Below are positions 21,904 through 32,159 of a DNA stretch of 64,000 nucleotides, piece by piece. Source of the stretch: Prostheceraeus crozeri. Lineage: Eukaryota > Platyhelminthes > Polycladida > Euryleptidae. Location: contig CAJQUW010008614.1 in the NCBI GenBank assembly GCA_907163375.1, positions 186,001-250,000 of the forward strand, read 5' to 3'. The notes below the pieces were generated by a model, which made no database searches, had not been told where the DNA came from, and saw only the letters and a list, made by a program, of their open reading frames with translations. The stretch's first letter is position 1. Each line of letters starts with the position of its first letter. The position numbers and the translations under genes were made by a program.

Positions 21904-22124
21904 TCATCAACACTGTCCCCTTTACCTTTGTTCAGTAATAGCATGTGACAACCTCCACAAACGCCACTGGGAAAATCATGATTGTCTATGTCAAAGTGTT
22001 CAATTAAATGTTTTAGTACGATAGAAATTTCTTTAGCATAAAGATTTCTCGTCGCTTTCCGGTAACAAACGATGCATACTCTCTCCCGTAGTTCTTCGTG
22101 TGTTTCATCTAACGCCGTTGCCAT
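21901..22124 (-). CDS. first exon of a small Cys-rich (CxxC) protein
   Basis: From ATG at 22124 the minus strand reads an acidic start (MATALDETHEELRER) followed by CIVCYRKATRN, then FPSGVCGGCHMLL about 40 residues later. Two CxxC knuckles of this spacing suggest a zinc-binding treble-clef-like fold, seen at the N-terminus of many uncharacterised, often transposon-derived, invertebrate proteins. The frame stops at TAA at the minisatellite edge. A GTAAC at 21900 could be a splice donor, so this may be exon 1. No downstream exon was identified. Function unknown. Confidence 0.5.
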
Positions 22125-22199
22125 TTTGATCGTAAATGAAATCAAAAATTTACCAGTGAGCGACAATTCAATTCCTATGTTATATTTATGCCATAACAT

Positions 22200-23540
22200 A
22201 CATGTGAATGACTATGGATATCGAATCAAGACACGACACGGTCAAAAAAATTCGAAGGATCCAGGAAACGGAAGATGCCAAAGTTAAACAATTATCCTAG
22301 TGGAGAATCCTGTAAATAATTAGGTAATTAAAAGTCACGAACGAATGAATATAAAAATATCTTTGGTATGACTCATCAATCAGTTTCAATCAATCACGAA
22401 GCACTAGCAGTTTAATGAAGAAATCGAACAATGCTATTACCGCACGCAACATAACGAGTCAAGACAATAGATATTTTATGGCTTCTATATCTTTATAGAA
22501 GTAAAGAATATAATAAATAGAAGTATGAAGCGGAGAATTCTTTACCCTCTAAACCCCTATATCACACTCGCATGTTATATGGTGGCTTTACTAATGACTT
22601 TATGTAGCCGGTAATCTGAAACAATGAGCCTTTTCCGAGTCTGCTATAGACGTTGAGAAAAATGATCTTGTTGGTCTATTATGGTGACAAAACATAACAT
22701 GAGATGTGAAGATAAGACATGTCATAGAAAAAAATACGATGATAGAATAAATGAGATGACAAAAGACGCTCGAGATTTCATTTGATAGCTATAAAGGATA
22801 GGTTTTGAAGATCATTATCTACATTTGTAAATTCTTAGATTCTGAGCTTCAATTACTTTTGCAATTTCAATAGCTGCGGGAAATTTCTGATTTAATAAAT
22901 GAATGAAATTATTTTCTATTTTTGCAAAATAGTGGTAAAACTAGCACGTACTACTCATAAAATAGATATGTCACCTATGCAGACAGTACTTGACAATTCC
23001 TTCAAGTATTTTATGGATGCATTACAACAATATATAGTGTTATGACGGCTACTTTGTCTTGGAAATGCGTTGAGTTGAAAAAAAGAGGACACACAACGAA
23101 AATAGCCGCCATTTTGAAAATTGGCCATTTAAAAAAAAATCTGAGCATTAAAAAATTTTCCTTTTTGCGATTATACACTTCAAATGGGTCATGGATCATG
23201 AAAAAACAGGTTTGGCCGATGGTATATTTTTTGAGTCTGAATGTTGAAATGGGGACACCGTGAGCAATGTCTTCCGACACCTCTAGAGGCTCCAGATCTT
23301 CTTGGATATAGGCTTGCCAAGTCTTCCAGGTGGTCGGCGACCATTGGCGGTAATGCACATAAATGAACATCAAATCATTTATCTTGGAAAGACAACGGCA
23401 ATTTTCTCCTTCTGGTGATTGTTGAATATGCTTTACACTGATATACCTCGTTTCGATCTCCCCATTTTTCTACTTACATAGATGATCATTTTGATATATA
23501 GGCCTACATGATGTATTAAGCAGTATTCCATTTTTCAGCT
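22200..23540. other. unassigned region
   Basis: No convincing gene. A 120-codon minus frame at 23011-23373 (with WSPTTWKTWQAYIQED) is unlike any family I recognise and lacks support. Confidence 0.45.
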
Positions 23541-23542
23541 AG

Positions 23543-23620
23543 ATGTCAAGGCGTAAGAAGTACGATAACCCTAAACGGCGCAAAATGATGATTCAGTTAC
23601 AGGATCTACATGGTGACTGA
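23543..23620 (+). CDS. possible first coding exon of Tnp2-like gene
   Basis: After a good acceptor (CCATTTTTCAG) an ATG opens a basic 25-residue peptide, MSRRKKYDNPKRRKMMIQLQ, with a possible donor ATG|GTGACT near 23611. Basic N-termini of this kind begin many animal Tnp2-like proteins, and remains of such a gene follow on the same strand from 25163. The link is inference. Confidence 0.3.
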   Translation: MSRRKKYDNPKRRKMMIQLQDLHGD

Positions 23621-23809
23621 TATGTTGTGTCTGTCTTCAAGACTGTTAGTTGTGGCGTTCATGTTGCAATATGGAATTTGTGAAACTGTATTATTCGACA
23701 TGTGTTCCCCCTACCCCTTTGCAAGGGACCATGGGGTTGTTAAAATAAAATGAAAATAAAAATTATCTTTCATTTATATCCAAGACCTTGCAATTACATG
23801 CATCTATAG

Positions 23810-24921
23810 CAGTGGCGGCTCTATGGATTTCTGTTAGGTCATGCTCATCAATTTTTTCGCATCATGAGGAAAAAAGTATGTGTGACAGCTATCATACGAG
23901 GATTTTTAACCATGCAACTGATGTAGCATAATGTAGCTTAATATCATGCAACTTAAGAAACAGTTGCGAATTCGATGAACAAAATTTTAATCTCATTCCA
24001 TTTGCATTTGCCCTTTCCTAATTATAATTCAAACATGCAAGCCGCCTACTTTTCACATCAGGTAATTCAGTGAATATGGTGTAGGGCTAGGCATAATTCT
24101 AATGATCTACATACTGTATCAGCCAAAATACGCTTAAAATAAAATTCCAGGCGTAGGCTACATGATTTGTATGTTTGAGTACATCCGATGATAATCTGAT
24201 GCATGCATAGCCTATTATACTATTTGCTCCTAGACATATCTACATATGCAAGCATGTAGAAGACCACGGCTAAATTTAATCACCAGATAATGTATATTAA
24301 ATAATATTCAAGTTCTAGTTATTTGAAGCATGCATTTAAGATAATAAAAACACCGTCAATCGCACAAAATCACAAGCTGTATTAACATTGGAAGATATTG
24401 AATTACTTATAAAGGAAGTCAATTCGATGGGGTTTCAATCGTGCAACTGAGACTCGAGACATCTCATGATCTCACTACACCGATAAAATCAGCAGATTGC
24501 CGTCCAATCAGCTACCGTTAGTTGGTTGAAACGAGCTATACGTATCATTTGTGCTTCCCGTCCACGGCATGAGATGGAGTATGAAAATCGTCATCCGCAG
24601 ATTTTGCTATTGTTCTCCCGTCAGATGATCCGGCCAATAACAAATGAGGTATGCTCGAATTGACTTGCGTTCCCCTGAATTTTTTAGAACAAGTTAGCTA
24701 CTTGATAAATCTTAATTGAGTATGACCTTAATGTCACAGCAACATGATCTGACATAGTAATCAAATGTTGTCAAATGTAATCAAATGATGTTGGAAGTTT
24801 TTTTGTTGATTCAAAACTTTCCCTTTCTTGTGGTTGACATCGTTGATTTGTGTGGAGGAAAATTAGACAAAATACTTCGTCATGCTGAGCATGAAGGGCA
24901 TGATCGCTAAAGCCGCCACTG
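23810..24921. mobile_element. non-autonomous hAT-like element with 8-bp TSD
   Basis: The ends CAGTGGCGGCT (23810) and AGCCGCCACTG (24911-24921) are perfect inverted repeats over 11 bp. The 8-bp sequence ATCTATAG flanks both sides (23802-23809 and 24922-24929), the hAT target-site length. The 1.1-kb interior has no transposase frame. It lies between the possible first exon and the body of the Tnp2-like gene. Confidence 0.85.
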
Positions 24922-25162
24922 ATCTATAGTATGTTGATGACACATGTTATATGTTCTGTGTTACCCCATAACCGTGATTTTTAAGTGTTAATGACCATAT
25001 TATCATAGCCAATTAAAAAAATCTCGTTGAGTTAAATGCAGCATTATTGAAGTCATTGAAATTGTATAACTATTTAGAAATTGACTTTGATAACCTATCA
25101 AAATGGTTAAGGCTGCGTGTTTCTGTTTGATGGTTTTATGTTTCTTTTTTTTACTTTGTAGT

Positions 25163-25895
25163 CAGCAGAAGATGGATCAACCAATCATATTTCGACCAGT
25201 TCGTACCTCTTCGCCCATACCTTTCGATGAAAGCGAATCAAGTGAGGCATCAGTTGATATCGATATCGATGATAGTTTTGAATCATCGTCAGACGAATTA
25301 TATAGTGGTGGGAACATTTCAGCATCTGCTTTCGAAAGTGAAATAGCTTCACTTCAGTCAAGACATCGTTTATAATTATCTGATGCCACAGTGAAAGTCT
25401 TCCTCTCGTTCATTGCGTCAATACTACCACTACCAAATAGGTGTCCTTCCTATTCCTTTACCATTTGCAAACATGTTGCAGAACATCGTTTCCAGAAATC
25501 CTAATATAACTGTCAAACCTCCTCAAAGCAGCAGTTTAGTTGATATCATTGGTGGAGAACGACTACCTTGCCTGGAGGATAGAACTTTGTATTTTGCAAT
25601 CAATACGGATGGAATCTCTCCGATTAATTCAAGGGATCTTCATGTATGGCCGGTTATTCTCTCGCTTATCAACTTGGAAACAAAGATCAGGAGGGAGATG
25701 TGCAATTTGGTAATGGTCTCCTTGTTTGTTGGACCTTTTAAGCCACAATGGTCCGAGATATTGCCGCATATTATTACACAACTTGAGGCTGGTGTAGATA
25801 TAGAAGGCGAACATTACGATTGTAAGGTTATCTGCCTTATAGCTGATATGCCGGCCAAAAGCAGCATCATTAACATTCAAAGTCACAACGCAAAG
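25163..25895 (+). pseudogene. Tnp2/EnSpm-like transposase gene, middle region (decayed)
   Basis: The segment follows a strong acceptor (TTTTTTACTTTGTAG, about 25162). It encodes an acidic stretch (SSEASVDIDIDDSFESSS), then DATVKVFLSFIASILPLP, then TLYFAINTDGISPINSR with DLHVWPVILSLINL. It closes on CKVICLIADMPAKSSI and IQSHNAK at a donor GTGAGT (25896). The INTDGISP...WPVI and (C/A)D(A/M)PA blocks are those of animal Tnp2-like (CACTA-related) proteins. An in-frame TAA near 25373 and a frame change near 25480 show decay. The signal-like peptide just upstream of 25163 is intron, not coding. Confidence 0.55.
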
Positions 25896-27150
25896 TGAGT
25901 TTTCTTAATCCCATTGTTGTACGTTGAGACATTCGTTTACTTTCATTCGTCAACTAGCTCCTCACAGTGTACATGTACATGCGCAAATGATGGTTGGAAT
26001 CCAAGAACCGAACCGGTTCCGGCTCTAAGTTTTGAAGATCGGCCGGCTAACCGGTTATATTATTTAGGCCTATTTATACAGTTGAAGACATTCATTCTAG
26101 AATAAAAGATTTTGTGTGTGGTGAATCATAAGAATTACAAAATTTTGAGAGTGTATAAACGTTACTTAATGTGATAATTTCCTTATGTTGTGCGATACAA
26201 AAAATTGCGAATCATCCCTTTCATGCCTAAAGCTACTAACTTTATTAACGTCTGCATGGAATGTAATTTCAAACTCTGCTTTATCTAAAACAAAGTTTTT
26301 TGAATCTGACATTCTAGCCTTAAAGAATTTTTCAAGAATTGTGTATTCTTGTGTATCTCTATTGTTAATTTATTCCACTATCTTGAATAATTTCATTGCA
26401 TGGAATAGTGTATATAGCCATTAAATTAGGAGATTTGATAGGAGATTAGGAGATTTGTTCCACAAGTATTGAAGACTTAGCTACTTATATCCTCGGTGAG
26501 ATATTAAGCTACTTTTTTTGGCAACATGCCTTCACTGTTCATTAAATAAATTATAAATGGATGTGTCTAGCATTAAACAGTATTTGAGGTAGATTTTAAG
26601 CGTAAATTTATTTCGGCTATATGGATATAGCCGAAATATGTTTACGCTTAAAATCTACATCAAATACTGTTTAATACTTGACACTTCCATTTATAATTTA
26701 TCTTAAGCAACTTTTTGTGGCGGTTAAGAAGCTTATCTTATATAAGATATATACATCTCATCATGTGACTATTTGTGCACTTTCGAGGGAAAGAGATTAA
26801 TTAATTATTAACTTGCTATTGTGAGCGATAAAGTGTTCTGAAAAAGGCGGTTGATCTATATAGTAGTAGTACTAGGATTAAGAATTTCAGAACTTACCTT
26901 TTGGTGGGATTAAAATCCAAGCTGCAAATGGTTGATGGATTTATGGAAGACAAGTTCCTAACTTTTTACATCCTACATGAATAATGAAACGTATTAGAGT
27001 TGTCAGTGAGGCAATTATTACTTGGATAATACTGTACTTCCCCTGCATATTATGCAGCATGGTAAATAACGAACTAACTAATCATACAGTGTAATGACAT
27101 TTTGACATCTTCCATCTGTGTATATTAATGTATCTCGTGAATCTTTCATA
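25896..27150. other. intron or insertion-rich gap in Tnp2-like gene
   Basis: No coding. It holds the palindrome at 26546-26701 and, near 25995-26060, a cluster of AACCGG blocks in both orientations. Confidence 0.45.
26546..26701. repeat. 156-bp near-perfect palindrome
   Basis: Arms of about 75 bp (from ATAAATTATAAATGGATGTG) meet at TATATGGATATA with only scattered mismatches and a small centre. This could be a foldback MITE or a recent inverted duplication. It encodes nothing. Confidence 0.85.
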
Positions 27151-28104
27151 TTTGGTTGCCGTATCTGCCTTGTGGAAGGAGCGTACAATCAGACCTACAG
27201 AAAAGTTGTGTTTCCTTGCTTAGAACATAATCCTCCCCGTTCTTCTTCTACTCATCGTCGTGATGTTATGGCTGCTGAACAAACTGGTGTTCCATCTAAT
27301 GGTGTTAAAGGCTACAGTCATATGAACAAAATTTTGTGTATTCCTGAGGATATCCCTTTCGATCCGATGCATCTCATTTACCTTGGAGTAAATAAGTAAT
27401 TTCTATCAACAATTCTGAAATATAAGCTGGTCGACGTCGAAAAATTATCCACTCTTGTAGATGGTGTCAAAGTTCCTCATTACTTCCGGAGACAACCGAG
27501 GAGACTAAATACTGAATTGAAGTTATGGAAAGCTCAGGAACACCGAATGTTTGTATTGTACTATGCTCCATGCATTTTTCTCAGCTGGCTCGATTCTTCA
27601 TATAATGGACATTCAGAAACGGTCTTTATTTTGTACCTTATTCTATGATCAGGTATATATCTAATGCGCAAAGAGGGAATCAGGGATCAGGACATACAGG
27701 ATGCTGGTATTTGTATAACTGCTTTCCAATCTGGCCTCACTGAGCTATTTGGTGAATCTGTCAAAACACTAACATTGCACTCACTGAAGCATTTGCCTGA
27801 TCAGGTCCGCAAGTATGGTCCGTTGCATTCAGTTTCTGCGATGCCTTTCGAAAATTTGAATAGGCAGTTGAAGAAAAGTGTCACTGGAACTCGGGGAAGT
27901 GCTGCCCAAATGGTATATCGCTATTTAACTGCACAGTCAAGTAAATCACCGAGGACTCCCTGCCCTACTGTGACCATCCTGGGTAAGTTTCTTCCTTGCA
28001 AACGATTTATGGTTAACAATAATGTCTTTCACACAGCTGATCACGCAAAAAATCTCAAATCTTCCTCCTGTTACGCTTTTTTATCTGATGGAAAAGTGAC
28101 ATAA
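27150..28104 (+). pseudogene. Tnp2/EnSpm-like transposase gene, C-terminal region (decayed)
   Basis: Reads FGCRICLVEGAY (zinc knuckle), then PFDPMHLIYLGVNK, YFRRQPRRLNTELKLWKAQE, MFVLYYAPCIFLSWL and later LKHLPDQVRKYGPLHSVSAM. The (P)xDxMHLxxLGV and RxPRxLxxxxxWKAxExR blocks are characteristic of metazoan Tnp2-like proteins. In-frame stops fall directly after LGVNK (about 27397) and after FILYLIL (about 27648), so it is non-functional. Coding similarity fades beyond 28104, shortly before a TTAA-type element. It continues the piece at 25163-25895. Confidence 0.55.
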
Positions 28105-28230
28105 TAAAAGTTCCACCTGCAGAATTTCAGCATCATTCAATTGTTTTTAAGCATTTCTGTTCTATGTATGGCGTGAAAATTGTGAACTCATATGAGCATG
28201 AATGAACGACATGTCCTATTTGGAAATTAA

Positions 28231-28695
28231 CACCAGAACTCACAGAAAAAAGTTTACTTATAACTACAAGTCAAAGTCCTTCTCGCACTTTCGCTGTATA
28301 GGGCAGCTCTCATCTCTGTTTCTATTTCATTCGAGCCAGACGGCTGCAAAGCAGTGAGCTTTTCAGCAGGTAGCTAATCTACTGGTAAAGTCTTCTGTTT
28401 AGCTTCCACTACCGTTCTTAAGTGCTGAATGTTAAACAAGAACGATTAGGAAGTGCATCCGGGCTAAGAAGTATCACATTGCCCTTGAAGCCTGACTATG
28501 TCAGCACCGTCTAAGCTCCCAGTAGGGGGGAGTAGTGACGTTAAAGATTCATTTTTCCTGATTAAGCAAACAATTGTGATTTACTTTGATATGATTTCAT
28601 GAAAAAATGATGTTGAAAATATCTCATTCTTATTTCACAAAGCAGAAAATATAAACCAATCCACCGGTGAATTGACCGGCTTGGGAGTTCTGGTG
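28231..28695. mobile_element. TTAA-flanked MITE
   Basis: TTAA sites (28227-28230 and 28696-28699) flank 11-bp perfect inverted ends CACCAGAACTC/GAGTTCTGGTG. TTAA duplication points to a piggyBac or Kolobok transposase acting in trans. The ends differ from those of the piggyBac at 16237, so it belongs to another family. The GC-richer interior (28290-28530) has no frame. Confidence 0.75.
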
Positions 28696-28900
28696 TTAAC
28701 CCTTTGTTCTACTCAAAACTACATATTTTTAAAAGACGGAAAACCTTCCTATCTATACATGGTGGAAGATAGGAAACAATTCATTTTTCCTTAATGAAGA
28801 TATCAAACCATATTTATGCACTGTGTGATTGAAGATACCTTGGATATTTTTTGTCATCATAGAAATGTTTGATTTCCTACTTTTGATGTATTTTGCAGTC

Positions 28901-29029
28901 AGGGATCGCAATTTTCCGGCTTTTCCGTTTTTTATTGAAACTATTCTAATACAAATATGAAAAATCCATGCATTCAAAGCTGAGATATTACGGCTTTTCG
29001 GTTTTTGATGATATCTAATTGCGATCCCT
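28901..29029. mobile_element. 129-bp Mutator-type MITE
   Basis: The 13-bp inverted ends AGGGATCGCAATT are perfect, and an identical 10-bp direct repeat TTTTGCAGTC flanks the element (28891-28900 and 29030-29039). Target duplications of 9-11 bp are typical of Mutator-like elements. No coding capacity. Confidence 0.8.
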
Positions 29030-29039
29030 TTTTGCAGTC

Positions 29040-30160
29040 TTAACAATTTCCAGTGTCTTTGGCTCGCAAATGTCGAACGATATGTTAACGTTTCGGAGGT
29101 CGAACTCATACGTGCTCAGTTGAGGCCGGAGTTGAATTATTACAGCGTCCGAACTAATAATTTTTTTCGTCGATTTTGTTCAACTTTTGGAATATTATTG
29201 ATACGGTGTGTCCTGATTTCTTGAATCAAAAATATAGATCTCTTATGATTCAGGCGTTTTTCAATCGAAGCTAAAAGGAAGAAGACTAACCTTAGTGTCC
29301 CTCAGCGGAAATAAGTAAGGTACAATTATATCCATCAATAACCGATTAAGATACTACATTAATCATGGTTAACTTATTAAGTTGACCAGGAAATACTGAA
29401 GAAACTTCATAATCTACGGAACTAGCAGGAGAAAATCTAGTAAGTCGACGTGAATGTACAGGTGACACTTAATAAGTGTCTGAGTTGGTCGTCATTGGTA
29501 AGTACTCAGCAAGTTTTTAGTCTGTTGACGTCCGACGACTTAGTAGGTTAATCTAGTTTTTATTTCTCGGGTGATGCTTCCTATATTTGTCTTTATGCAT
29601 GTATGTTATCAAGCATGCGTGATCCATTAATGTATTATTGAGATTAAATATGTACTAGCCATGATTCCCCTTTCTATGTTATTTCCATGCTACAACTCCT
29701 ATCAAACTGAGGTGACCAACTTTTCAAAGAAACAAAGAAGAGAATCTATTCATAAGGATGATGAGTTCCTCTCTAAATAAGCATGTATGGACCAACTCTA
29801 ATGACAGAAATCTAATATCACTGCCACCACAGTATTTTAATTACCTATGAAGCTTGAATCCATGGTCCATAATTTTTGAAACTATTTTTAATTTGTATTA
29901 AAATTAAAATTTATATTTGAATTTTAATACAAACATGATGCTCACCCTAATAAGCTTAACCTCTTTCGTTTCATCTGATGCGGTTTTAGTAGGTGAAAGC
30001 TCAGGCGCATAAATCTTATCAATAATAGCAGTATTTTTAATTCTAAAATTCTACCAGCATCGCAATATGCTTACAAAAAAGTTAGAAAAGACAATAACTT
30101 TGCATACATGCACCTTGAATACGCGCATGCATGCATGGAAACCAATATAATGTTCCATAA
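29040..30160. other. unassigned region
   Basis: No gene or repeat besides the small hairpin at 29892-29933. Confidence 0.45.
29892..29933. repeat. 42-bp AT-rich hairpin
   Basis: Arms TTTGTATTAAAATT and its complement are separated by 14 bp. Probably a simple AT hairpin. Confidence 0.55.
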
Positions 30161-30516
30161 AGTTTCATTCTACTTGCTTATTGTCAAAAGCGCGTTTCAT
30201 CTTCTCTCAGTAGGTGTGACACGCAGAATGAATCAAACTGATTGAAACATGACTCCTGCCAGAATATCGTTCAAGCTATGGACAGTCACTGGACAAGCAA
30301 TCACGAAATGAATAAGTAGTAGCTAAAAAGTACATATACAGAAAAATTACTAATATGAGAAGTAGTGCATCGACAACTTGAATAAAAAGAAAGGACCATT
30401 GTTTGATCGATATTCTAGCAGGAATCATGTTTCAATCAGTTTGATTCATTCTGCGTGTCACACCTACTGAGAGCAGACGAAACGCAGTTGTGACAATAAA
30501 CAAGTAAAATGAAACT
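30161..30516. mobile_element. foldback element with 109-bp inverted arms
   Basis: The segment 30161-30269 is repeated in inverted orientation at 30408-30516, equal in length and about 90 percent alike by eye. Diagnostic pieces are AGTAGGTGTGACACGCAGAA and ATCAAACTGATTGAAACATG (split by a few bases) in both. The 138-bp spacer has no frame. The layout fits a foldback-type MITE. Confidence 0.8.
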
Positions 30517-31184
30517 TCTGGCGTATTTTTCATCTGCAAGATCACAGCGGGGCGCAATTGCTTTATTATGCTGTAATCCTATACAAATAATATAAATCTC
30601 CAATACAAGAAACATAGCAATTATCAAATATTCTTCAATTGCAATATTTTGCATCATTTTTCACTTAAATGAAGTTTATCTGCCTATATGCAGAACGTCT
30701 ATGTTCTATCATCAACTTATCATTTATCGCATATTTATCATTTATTTCCCGTTTGTTGCAGATCAACTTCAATTACATTTCCCAATGGATGAGAAAGAAA
30801 TATGGAGAATGATTTCTTAAAACTTTTCATCGAAGCAAGTGTTCAAAAGACTTAAAATATAGAGAAGATATTAAAAATCATTGGCTGTTTTTTGAATTAA
30901 TGGCGTTTTGTGAATGATCATGAAATTAGTCAAAAAATAATGCTCCATAGTGTGTGCTCCATAATTCCCAAACTATTTTTTTGAAATCTGGGCCAGACTT
31001 TCACCGGCATGTCAAGGGGATCTAAAGTAAAAAGTGCAAATACCTCATGCATGTTGTTGTCTTTATATTGACATTATCACAATTGCTAAACTAAACTGAT
31101 TATTCTTTACAATCATGATCACATAAAGCGTCAGTATGTCGCGGAAAGGGTTAGACACGCTGTAGCAATAGGAGCTGCCATGAA
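30517..31184. other. unassigned AT-rich region
   Basis: Nothing beyond short noise frames. Confidence 0.45.
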
Positions 31185-31370
31185 CGCTGAATTTCCCAAA
31201 ATTTTATGGGACAGGATTTCCAGAAGATCGATAGGACAGGATTTCCCGAAAATCGATAGGACAGGATTTCCCACAAGTCTATGAGACAAATTAGTCCAAG
31301 AGGCAATGGGATCAAAGTTCCCCAAAATTCAATGGGACAAAACTTTCCCACAGTGCCATAGAATAGAGTT
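31185..31370. repeat. 26-bp tandem repeat
   Basis: Six to seven degenerate units of the type GGACAGGATTTCCCGAAAAT plus about 6 bp. Minus-strand frames over it are repeat artefacts. Confidence 0.75.
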
Positions 31371-31859
31371 CCATAGCAATAGCACTACCCGCTATAGGAA
31401 AATTACAATAATTCCGTAGTACGTTTCCTACAGGAGTGCCATACATTTTGGTTAATCGGGAAGAAGCACTGCACAAGACATTTTAATGCATCAAAATTTC
31501 AAAGCATGTGAGTGGCTGACCGGCCGTGAGAAACACAGGAAACCGTTGGCCTTGCCTCCTTTTTTCTCGAGATAATGTGGTCTCAGCTCCTTGAGTAAAG
31601 TGGTTCAGCGACATGAGCAATCACTTCTAATGTGCACATTCACGTGGCCTTAAATAATGTTAGGGATGTTATTAGAAATTCATTTAAATTCATGAAAATT
31701 AATTTTGTAACATAAAAGTGTTTTGTACAGAAATGGTATTCCAATGCCGAGTGAAGGCCTATGGTCTGGGGGCACGCGACGTCACTGTCAAATAGGCTCT
31801 ACCAAATCCCGGTGTATCCGTGGGAAAGTAGTGTACAACATCGTAGCAGTCAAGCTACC

Positions 31860-32150
31860 GATTGACAATGTCAAGGTTGCGCAACTGCTCGTGCAACAGT
31901 CACATAGTCTTGCGATCGGTTGTACGATTGACTCAACCATCGAACAATGCAATTGTTAGGTCGTGCAACTATCGCACGACCATGCGAGGGGTCGCACGAC
32001 TGATCACACGACTGATCGTACAACAGTCTCCTTCGAGCATACGACTGTTGTGCGACTAGATTTTTCACTGCGACTATTTGTGCGACTGACATTGGATCGC
32101 TTCTGAGCGCACGGTCGCAAGGTCGCATCTGTCGCACGACTATTGTGATA
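31860..32150. repeat. GTCGCACGAC-rich repeat block
   Basis: Ten or more degenerate copies of GTCGCACGA or TCGTGCGAC in both orientations over 290 bp, ending at TATTGTGATACCCCC. It looks like the interior of a small DNA element, but paired ends were not found. Confidence 0.6.
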
Positions 32151-32159
32151 CCCCCTTTA

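Noticed and set aside
19476-21948. Plus-strand ORFs with repeated ESDCSYEFP-type peptides as a repeat protein
   Set aside because: They follow the minisatellite units and break whenever unit length changes phase. There is no start context or conserved fold.
23011-23373. 120-codon minus-strand gene
   Set aside because: No motif, low-complexity parts, and no splice or start evidence beyond an open frame.
25103-25162. Signal peptide at the start of the frame beginning MVKAACFCLMVL
   Set aside because: The hydrophobic stretch is the pyrimidine tract before a splice acceptor. Coding more likely begins after it.
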